Source: an uncultured euryarchaeote
GTDB lineage: Archaea > Thermoplasmatota > Poseidoniia > Poseidoniales > Poseidoniaceae
Direction of reading: 5' to 3'
Length of the DNA stretch: 7,679 bases
NCBI GenBank assembly: GCA_937897005.1
Contig: CALCOQ010000017.1
Coordinates: 1 to 7,679 of the forward strand
This document shows, piece by piece, positions 1 to 4,507 of the stretch. The position numbers and the translations under genes were made by a program. The first letter of the stretch is position 1. Each line of letters opens with the position of its first letter. Below the pieces are notes generated by a model that saw nothing but the letters and a program-made list of their open reading frames with translations, searched no databases and was not told where the DNA came from.

Positions 1-131
1 CAAGTGAAATCTCCAACAAGATGTTCACCCTGTGGCGACAACTCTGAATCAGCAGATGCTTGAGGACTCATCAAAGGAGCCAATCCGGCAAGCAGCATGA
101 TGGATACCATCAGGCTGAGACGGGTCCGCAT
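1..131 (-). CDS. Secreted or membrane-anchored protein, N-terminal fragment (cut by window edge)
   Basis: An open frame starts at ATG 131 and runs off the left edge after 43 codons. The first 27 residues form a typical Sec signal peptide: a short basic start (MRTR), a hydrophobic core (LSLMVSIMLLAGLAPLM) and an AxA-type cleavage site (QASA, then DSEL). The mature part that remains (DSELSPQGEHLVGDFT) is too short to assign a family. A weak AAGG lies just before the ATG. A TATA-like ATTATTTCAG (160-151) is centred about 26 bp upstream of it, as expected for a leaderless or short-leader archaeal transcript. The gene diverges from xseA. That it encodes an exported protein is fairly secure; its function is unknown. 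Confidence 0.7.
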   Translation of the reverse strand, partial: MRTRLSLMVSIMLLAGLAPLMSPQASADSELSPQGEHLVGDFT

Positions 132-150
132 GAGCCTTGATGATTGAAAT

Positions 151-160
151 CTGAAATAAT
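151..160 (-). promoter_or_regulatory. TATA-like element for the secreted-protein gene
   Basis: The minus strand reads ATTATTTCAG here, the most AT-rich stretch of the 132-234 divergent intergenic region. Its centre is about 26 bp from the ATG at 131, the usual archaeal TATA-to-start distance for a leaderless transcript. It is a loose match and was assigned by position only. Confidence 0.35.
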
Positions 161-199
161 CGCTTCGGCAACCAATAACCCAAGAAAATTGCCAATCGC

Positions 200-215
200 G
201 GGGTTGATGAACCCC
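200..215 (+). promoter_or_regulatory. GGGGTT/AACCCC inverted repeat just upstream of xseA
   Basis: A perfect 6-bp inverted repeat (GGGGTT, loop GATG, AACCCC) lies 19 bp before the xseA start codon. As RNA it would be a stable GC-rich hairpin with a tetraloop. As DNA it could be an operator near the xseA transcription start: an AT-rich AAGAAAATT at about 182-190 would place initiation near 213. No T-run follows, so it is not a classical terminator. A 6-bp repeat of this kind can arise by chance in a window of this size, so a function is only suggested. Confidence 0.35.
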
Positions 216-234
216 TGACACCGGTCCATGGCCG

Positions 235-1422
235 ATGAGCGAAACTTGGCAGGTCGGCGAACTCGCCCACCATCTGCGTGACATCCTTCGTAACTCCGAT
301 GTCAAGTCGGTCGCAGTACAGGGTGAATTGACCCAATACAAGGTCGCTGCAAGCGGCCACGCCTACTTCTCACTCAAGGATGATGATGGCAAACTCGACT
401 GCGTCGCATGGAGGAGCAAGGCACAACATTTTCCAAATGATCTCGAGGATGGAATGCAGGTCGTGGTCATCGCCTCGGTCGACCTCTATCCTCCCCAAGG
501 TCGATTACAGATGCAGGTTGAACAACTCAAACCACTGTCCACCATCGGCTTGTTGGAAGAGGTGAAACGCAAACTCATCGAGAAACTAAGACTGAATGGC
601 GACTTGGAGCGTTTGCAACGACCATTACCATTCATTCCAAGACATGTCGTCATTGTGACAGGGGCTGGTTCTGCTGCACTGGCCGATATGCTGCGAATCA
701 GAGATGAACGCTGGCCAGATATCCGATGCACGGTCATTGAGACCGTGGTTCAGGGTCGAGATTCCCATTCGATGCTTCCCAGAGCCTTGCGGGCAGCGTA
801 TTGCCTGCAACCCGATGTGGTTGTTGTCGGCAGGGGTGGAGGAAGTCCAGAGGACCTGTGGTCATTCAATCTAGAACCAATAATCGAAGCCATACTGGAG
901 AGTCCTGTTCCAATCGTTTCTGCAGTTGGTCATGAATCCGACCACTTGGTCAGCGATCTGGTCGCCGACCACAGGGCAGCAACTCCCACCCACGCGATGG
1001 AGATGGTGATTCCAATACGAGGGGACCACGACATGTTCCTCGACGAATTCACTGACCGTATCGGGGCTGCATTGAACCGATGGTTGTCAAGACGCAGGGA
1101 AAGATTGAACTCATTGGCAGCGAGACTCAGGTCTGCACCGCTCATCGGTCTGGGCAAAGCACGTCAATCGCTGTTGATGCTGAAGAATTCCTTGACCCGC
1201 TCTGCTGATGCTCGCTTGCAACATGAAAGACGAAGAGTCGAGAGATGTAGGGCAGTATTACAGTTGACCGATCCTGAGGCTGTGCTCAAACGCGGCTGGA
1301 GTCTGGTCAAGAGTACTGATGGCAAACTGGTCAGGAGCAGAGATGTGGCAGCCAAGGCAGCAAGCCTGAGTTTAACATTCCATGATGGCGACATCGCCGT
1401 CAAACCGATGGAGGATGATTGA
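235..1422 (+). CDS. xseA: Exonuclease VII large subunit
   Basis: This is the catalytic large subunit of exonuclease VII, which degrades single-stranded DNA to short oligonucleotides from both ends and works in the cytoplasm with several XseB subunits. Residues 4-100 form the N-terminal OB-fold (VQGELTQYKVAASGHAYFSLKD, with the family's G-H-xY/F-F-xLKD pattern). The central nuclease domain carries VTGAGSAALADML (about 141-153), GRGGGSPEDLWSFN (199-212) and AVGHESDHLVSDLVADHRAATPT (230-252), including the conserved Arg, His and Asp residues. The C-terminus ends with the usual DPEAVLKRGW...DG segment. At 395 aa it is shorter than the E. coli protein (456 aa); the coiled-coil region (about 270-345) looks reduced. 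ATG 235 is the only sensible start because an in-frame TGA lies at 208-210. xseB follows after one base. Confidence 0.96.
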   Translation: MSETWQVGELAHHLRDILRNSDVKSVAVQGELTQYKVAASGHAYFSLKDDDGKLDCVAWRSKAQHFPNDLEDGMQVVVIASVDLYPPQGRLQMQVEQLKPLSTIGLLEEVKRKLIEKLRLNGDLERLQRPLPFIPRHVVIVTGAGSAALADMLRIRDERWPDIRCTVIETVVQGRDSHSMLPRALRAAYCLQPDVVVVGRGGGSPEDLWSFNLEPIIEAILESPVPIVSAVGHESDHLVSDLVADHRAATPTHAMEMVIPIRGDHDMFLDEFTDRIGAALNRWLSRRRERLNSLAARLRSAPLIGLGKARQSLLMLKNSLTRSADARLQHERRRVERCRAVLQLTDPEAVLKRGWSLVKSTDGKLVRSRDVAAKAASLSLTFHDGDIAVKPMEDD

Positions 1423-1423
1423 G

Positions 1424-1627
1424 ATGAACTACAAAGAGAGAATGGAAAGACTGGAAGAGATAGTACGTGTTTTGGACACTGGTGAAAGTGAACTTGATGA
1501 AACACTGGCCCTCTTTGAAGAGGGTAGAAAACTGCTGAATGAATGTAGTAAGGAACTTGAAGAAGCAGAAGGAAGTCTGCGTAAATTGACGGTCGAAGAA
1601 GCGGAGCAATCAAACGACGAATCCTGA
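1424..1627 (+). CDS. xseB: Exonuclease VII small subunit
   Basis: This is a 67-aa small subunit that binds the coiled coil of XseA and is needed for an active exonuclease VII. The sequence is a short, strongly charged helical hairpin with the family signature: MNYKERMERLEEIVRVL, then the turn DTGESELDETLALFEEG, then helix RKLLNECSKELEEAEGSLRKL, and an acidic tail. I chose ATG 1424. The frame is open further upstream, but those codons lie inside xseA, the family begins near this Met, and a GGAGGATGAT Shine-Dalgarno-like stretch (1410-1419) precedes it. Its start is one base after the xseA stop codon, so the two subunits are translationally coupled. The length is close to the usual 70-80 aa. 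Confidence 0.93.
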   Translation: MNYKERMERLEEIVRVLDTGESELDETLALFEEGRKLLNECSKELEEAEGSLRKLTVEEAEQSNDES

Positions 1628-1637
1628 TGGTGGGCGC

Positions 1638-1922
1638 ATGAGCGAAAGAAAACGAAAGGCTGCTCTTCGACAGGCCGCTTCAGTTCTCGACTCATGGCCG
1701 GAGCCACATGGTGCAGAAAAGATGGAAGTCATCGGCGCAGATCTGGTGGATGGATTGCTCAGAATAGCGATTCAACCTGCAAGGCCGCAGTGTCCGTGTT
1801 GTTTGGTCGACCTTGAGGCTCTGCGAAACGTGTTGATGAAAAAGAAAGGCATTGACAAGGTACATATCGAAGTGATGGGGGTTCCGGCTGCCAACCGCTG
1901 GACCAGGGCCATCAACCCATGA
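1638..1922 (+). CDS. Small Cys-rich beta-alpha-beta protein, possibly MIP18/DUF59- or NifU-like
   Basis: This 94-aa protein is the third gene of the xseAB operon, 10 bp after xseB, with a GGTGGG ribosome site at 1629-1634. After a basic helical N-terminus (MSERKRKAALRQAASVLDSW) it has a predicted strand (GLLRIAIQPAR), then CPCC (52-55) at the start of a helix (LVDLEALRNVLMKKKG), then a strand (IDKVHIEVMGVPA) and NRWTRAINP. A strand, a Cys-Pro at the helix start, a helix and a second strand followed by a Trp recall the MIP18/DUF59 domain of Fe-S assembly proteins, or the NifU C-terminal domain. I do not recognise it as a clear member of either. The clustered cysteines suggest metal or Fe-S binding, which is inference. 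Its last 11 bp overlap the convergent thioredoxin-like gene. Confidence 0.8.
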   Translation: MSERKRKAALRQAASVLDSWPEPHGAEKMEVIGADLVDGLLRIAIQPARPQCPCCLVDLEALRNVLMKKKGIDKVHIEVMGVPAANRWTRAINP

Positions 1923-2262
1923 AGCGTTGCAAGCGTTCCTCAAGATGTGGCAAACTGCCTCCAGCCCACTGTTCAACCATCTCACCTTCAACGAAAATGG
2001 CGTTGAATGGAAGGATATCGATGTCAGCCACCCACGGATGTGCCAGTTTGAAACTACCAAAATGAGGTTGATTCAATCGAATCTCTGCAATTCGGATATC
2101 TTGGGTTGCGTCCCATTGCGATAATTCGAGTTTCCATTCCTCACAAGCCGCGCATCCACTTTTAGCCAGTATCAAAACAGCCGTGCCCGAATTCAGGAAA
2201 CCCTCCCAGGTCTCAGGGGCGAGTAGTTCGATGACTGAGATAGAACCACCTGTATGATGCAA
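1912..2262 (-). CDS. Thioredoxin-like protein, CAAC active site
   Basis: This is a 116-aa single-domain thioredoxin-fold protein, probably a cytoplasmic thiol-disulfide reductant. It has a strand (AVLILAKSG), the active-site CAAC (C37-C40) at the start of a helix (EEWKLELSQW), a second strand (DIRIAEIRLN) and the cis-proline region DILPFNAIFVEGEMVEQWAGG (P85 before the last strands). The CAAC replaces the classical CGPC, so its redox potential and partners may differ from ordinary thioredoxin. The start is a TTG: no in-frame ATG or GTG is available, and a very good AGAGGTGA site (2267-2274) sits 4 nt upstream. It diverges from the peroxiredoxin gene, which suggests it supplies that enzyme with electrons (inference). 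Its 3' end overlaps the convergent small gene by 11 bp. Confidence 0.85.
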   Translation of the reverse strand: MHHTGGSISVIELLAPETWEGFLNSGTAVLILAKSGCAACEEWKLELSQWDATQDIRIAEIRLNQPHFGSFKLAHPWVADIDILPFNAIFVEGEMVEQWAGGSLPHLEERLQRFMG

Positions 2263-2266
2263 TGGG

Positions 2267-2274
2267 TCACCTCT
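2267..2274 (-). promoter_or_regulatory. Strong Shine-Dalgarno site that fixes the TTG start
   Basis: The minus strand reads AGAGGTGA, then CCCA, then TTG. This matches the archaeal anti-Shine-Dalgarno pairing motif (GGAGGTGA) well and decides the unusual TTG start of the thioredoxin-like gene. Confidence 0.65.
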
Positions 2275-2288
2275 CTTGAATCACTCTA

Positions 2289-2301
2289 TTGAAATGTTCA
2301 A
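2289..2301. promoter_or_regulatory. Inverted repeat TTGAA-ATG-TTCAA between divergent redox genes
   Basis: A perfect 5-bp inverted repeat with a 3-bp spacer lies in the 93-bp region (2263-2355) that separates the thioredoxin-like gene (minus) from the peroxiredoxin gene (plus). A shared operator for a dimeric regulator would be expected in such a place. The repeat is short enough to be chance, so this is a positional suggestion only. An AT-rich GAATTGATAA (2315-2324) further right could be the TATA element of the peroxiredoxin gene. Confidence 0.3.
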
Positions 2302-2346
2302 CTTCACTGCGCGAGAATTGATAACCAACAACATCGAGGAGATGAT

Positions 2347-2351
2347 GGTGA
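2347..2351 (+). promoter_or_regulatory. Shine-Dalgarno site of the peroxiredoxin gene
   Basis: GGTGA lies four bases before ATG 2356. It is the archaeal-type core and supports that start codon. Confidence 0.55.
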
Positions 2352-2355
2352 AAAA

Positions 2356-2820
2356 ATGGTAGATATAGGAGATGATGCTCCGGATTTTGAATTACATGAT
2401 GGAGAACGAAACCTTGTTTCTGGAGGTGGGCACAAAGGTCAGAAGGTGGTTCTGGCTTTCTTCCCCGCTGCATTCACTGGAGTTTGTAAGAAGGAATTGT
2501 GCATCTTTCAGGATTCGTTGGCAGCACTGAACGACGCAAATGCAACCGTACTGGGGATCAGTGTTGATTCACCTTTCTCCAACAATGCTTTCGCTGCGGC
2601 CAACGACATCACTTTCCCTATTCTCTCCGACCATACCCGTTCAACAGTTCGAGCATATGGGGTTGAATTGGACGACTTCGCCGGAATGGAGGGCTACACG
2701 GCAGCACAGCGTTCCGTCTTCATCGTCGATGAAAATGGTGATGTGGCATGGAAATGGGTCGCTGATGTTCCCTCTGAAGAACCGGACTACGCTGAAATCG
2801 TCGCTTTCTTGACAGCCTAG
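2356..2820 (+). CDS. Peroxiredoxin, PrxQ/BCP type
   Basis: This is a 154-aa thiol peroxidase that reduces H2O2 and organic hydroperoxides in the cytoplasm. The family opening (IGDDAPDFELHDGE) is followed by the active-site strand and helix VVLAFFPAAFTGVCKKELC. Here the PxxxTxxC motif places the peroxidatic Cys at residue 44. A second Cys lies five residues on (C49), as in the C45/C50 pair of E. coli BCP, which suggests an atypical two-Cys mechanism with an intramolecular disulfide. The conserved Arg is in QRSVFIVDENGDV (about 118). These are the only two cysteines in the protein. The start ATG 2356 has a GGTGA site. Its neighbours are a divergent thioredoxin-like protein, the likely reductant, and a convergent aquaporin 21 bp downstream. 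Length and motifs are complete. Confidence 0.95.
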   Translation: MVDIGDDAPDFELHDGERNLVSGGGHKGQKVVLAFFPAAFTGVCKKELCIFQDSLAALNDANATVLGISVDSPFSNNAFAAANDITFPILSDHTRSTVRAYGVELDDFAGMEGYTAAQRSVFIVDENGDVAWKWVADVPSEEPDYAEIVAFLTA

Positions 2821-2841
2821 ACCAGACTATCTGAATCTTGT

Positions 2842-3546
2842 TCAAGCGTCGTGGTCTCTGAGTTTCGCATCCTCGTCCTCAGGTGCCATGATGTAATGAT
2901 GGTACAGCAGTGAACTGGCCAAGGCACCTATCACTGGCCCTGCCCAGTAGATGAGCAGATGCTTCATATCCGCCATATCTGTGAACAACCAAGTCCCCAT
3001 CCAACGGGCTGGATTCATTGCTGCTCCTGAGAGGCTGCCACCCATCATGATGTCCACCCCAACCATCAGGCCAATGCCAAAACCACCAATAGCAGGTGCA
3101 CGGGGGTCGACCGCGGTTCCCCAGATTGCGAACAATAACAAGAAAGTAAGTACTGCTTCAACACCGATGACCCCTAACAATCCGATTCCCGAATGAGGAG
3201 CGGGGGTGCCCATGCCATCATTCACCGCCATGGAGGTTCCATCCAAAAGAAGGAACAATGCAAGACCTGCAAGAATCGCCCCCAGAAGTTGAGCAGCGAT
3301 GTATTTGGCTCCAGTCTGATTATCTATTTTCTTCACTACCATCATCGAAATCGTCACAGCTGGATTGATATGTCCACCTGAAATGTTCATCGTTGCAGTG
3401 ACCACGATCGCTAGAACTATTCCATGTGCAAGGGCGACGGTCGTGGTATCCCCTCCAGTAATTATGGCTCCTGCGCCGATGAAGGTCAATGCGAAGGTTC
3501 CTATCATCTCTCCAATCAATTTGCTCTCAAGACTTGCTTCTCCCAT
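2842..3546 (-). CDS. Aquaporin (MIP family channel) with TIP-like pore residues
   Basis: This is a six-helix inner-membrane channel of the major intrinsic protein family, 234 aa from ATG 3546. A GTG at 3555 would add three residues, but it forms part of the GGGTG ribosome site. Numbering from that GTG, the helices lie near 13-35, 39-58, 83-104, 124-149, 155-173 and 199-223. Both pore half-helices are intact: SGGHINPAVT (N64) and SGAAMNPARW (N181). The residues that align with the aromatic/arginine filter are H44 (20 before the first Asn), I169 and A178 (12 and 3 before the second Asn) and R184. E. coli AqpZ has F, H, T, R. The segment TAVDPRAPAIGGFGIGLMVG resembles plant TIP sequences. The substrate may be water, H2O2 or small neutral solutes (inference). 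The C-terminal tail (APEDEDAKLRDHDA) is charged and cytoplasmic. The gene converges with the peroxiredoxin gene. Confidence 0.95.
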   Translation of the reverse strand: MGEASLESKLIGEMIGTFALTFIGAGAIITGGDTTTVALAHGIVLAIVVTATMNISGGHINPAVTISMMVVKKIDNQTGAKYIAAQLLGAILAGLALFLLLDGTSMAVNDGMGTPAPHSGIGLLGVIGVEAVLTFLLLFAIWGTAVDPRAPAIGGFGIGLMVGVDIMMGGSLSGAAMNPARWMGTWLFTDMADMKHLLIYWAGPVIGALASSLLYHHYIMAPEDEDAKLRDHDA

Positions 3547-3552
3547 GTTCAA

Positions 3553-3557
3553 CACCC
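3553..3557 (-). promoter_or_regulatory. Shine-Dalgarno site of the aquaporin gene
   Basis: The minus strand reads GGGTG six bases before ATG 3546. This favours that ATG over the in-frame GTG at 3555, whose bases are part of the site. Confidence 0.5.
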
Positions 3558-3580
3558 AATTGAATCCCCCACATTAAGCC

Positions 3581-3595
3581 GAATGATAATCATTC
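3581..3595. promoter_or_regulatory. Fur-box-like palindrome upstream of the aquaporin gene
   Basis: GAATGAT-A-ATCATTC is a perfect 7-1-7 inverted repeat. Its inner 13 bases, AATGATAATCATT, equal the centre of the classical 19-bp Fur consensus GATAATGATAATCATTATC. It lies 35-49 bp upstream of the aquaporin ATG, in the only spacer (3547-3649) between that gene and the upstream minus-strand gene. Its ATGATTAT stretch could itself serve as the TATA element, placing initiation near 3561 and a short leader over the GGGTG site. A bound Fur/PerR- or DtxR-like repressor would then block the promoter. No regulator gene is in the window. The outer bases of the Fur consensus are not matched. Confidence 0.5.
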
Positions 3596-3649
3596 CCCGG
3601 ATGGAAATGAGAAATGAATCGTTTTTGGCATGACACAATGAAGCCAGAA

Positions 3650-4459
3650 TCAGGTCTCAAAAGGGTCAAGATGCACTATCTGCTCAATATCGATGCGCTT
3701 GTATCCCCTTTGTTCTGCATATTCGGCACTACGTTTCAGCATTCTCTTCATCCAGCCCAACATCATCAATGACTTCATCTCAGACAATCTCTCAATGAAA
3801 CCTTCAGCGCTGTTTGCCAGAACGATTGAATGACGTATCCCCGCCTCAGTCTGATCGACCACATCATAATACAATTCCAACAATTCATGGATTGCAGCAT
3901 CAGTGACTGGTATTCCAGCGAAATCTTTTGCCATTCTACGCAGACTGGTTGCAGTCAAGATATTCTGCCCCACCCCTGACATTGCATCAGCCAAAGGATC
4001 GGCTTCCGCTTCCATCGTCAGCTTTGCATCAACTGCAGCAGCGATATCAACGCCGTGACTCTGTAGTCTTACCACCTTGTCAAGATGACGTGGTTTGATC
4101 GTACCAACTCTGTCCACTGCCGCGGCCTCTGTTGCTGCTCTGACCGTCGTCGAAAGGAATGTCTCAAGGTCATCAATTCCCCTCTGGACTGCAGCAGACC
4201 CGACTGATTCAAGTTTAGAGATGCGTTCAATCATCAACTCGCGAGTACGATTGTAATTCAATCTCGTCCTCTGTGGGTCATCGAGAGTCTTGCGCTCTGG
4301 ATCATTGGACAATGTCTCATTCTCCATGCCGGGGACTAGCCTGTCCAACTCAGCCAGCATCAACTTGACCAACTTCTCCTTGACCTCAGCAGAAATCCGA
4401 AGGTCGGTGAATTCAGAAGCCAGAAAGCCTATGTGACTGGTCGACCATGGTTTCGCCAT
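3650..4459 (-). CDS. Unknown helical protein with two histone-fold-like halves
   Basis: I do not recognise this 269-aa protein as a named family. It is almost wholly helical, without signal peptide, membrane segment or cysteine. Two halves align with each other. HIGFLASEFTDLRISAEVK (9-27) matches SLRRMAKDFAGIPVTDAAIH (172-191) almost without gaps, each followed by an amphipathic helix, a longer second helix (about 71-117 and 220-251), and a closing TIKPRHLDKVVRL (121-133) or YKRIDIEQIVHL (253-264). The opening and closing pieces resemble helix 1 - loop - helix 2 and loop 2 - helix 3 of archaeal histones (compare KTIKAEDIELAV). Each half would thus be a histone fold with an added helix; DNA binding is inference. 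ATG 4459 was chosen; GTG 4480 is an in-frame alternative, and neither has a good ribosome site. It follows the M24 gene closely in the same direction. Confidence 0.85.
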   Translation of the reverse strand: MAKPWSTSHIGFLASEFTDLRISAEVKEKLVKLMLAELDRLVPGMENETLSNDPERKTLDDPQRTRLNYNRTRELMIERISKLESVGSAAVQRGIDDLETFLSTTVRAATEAAAVDRVGTIKPRHLDKVVRLQSHGVDIAAAVDAKLTMEAEADPLADAMSGVGQNILTATSLRRMAKDFAGIPVTDAAIHELLELYYDVVDQTEAGIRHSIVLANSAEGFIERLSEMKSLMMLGWMKRMLKRSAEYAEQRGYKRIDIEQIVHLDPFET

Positions 4460-4507
4460 GATTCGGGCGGAGACCTTCACCTCAATGAAGATGGCTCAAC
4501 GGATGGC

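Noticed and set aside
49..360. Minus-strand open frame of 103 codons across the xseA start
   Set aside because: It overlaps the start of xseA and lies in another frame from the signal-peptide gene at 1-131, which explains the left edge better.
1164..1613. Minus-strand open frame of 149 codons
   Set aside because: It is antisense to the end of xseA and all of xseB, both clear genes, and shows no recognisable motif.
3581..3595. Palindrome as an intrinsic terminator for the upstream minus-strand gene
   Set aside because: A one-base loop cannot form a proper hairpin, the stem is AT-rich and no T-run follows on the minus strand. An operator is the better reading.
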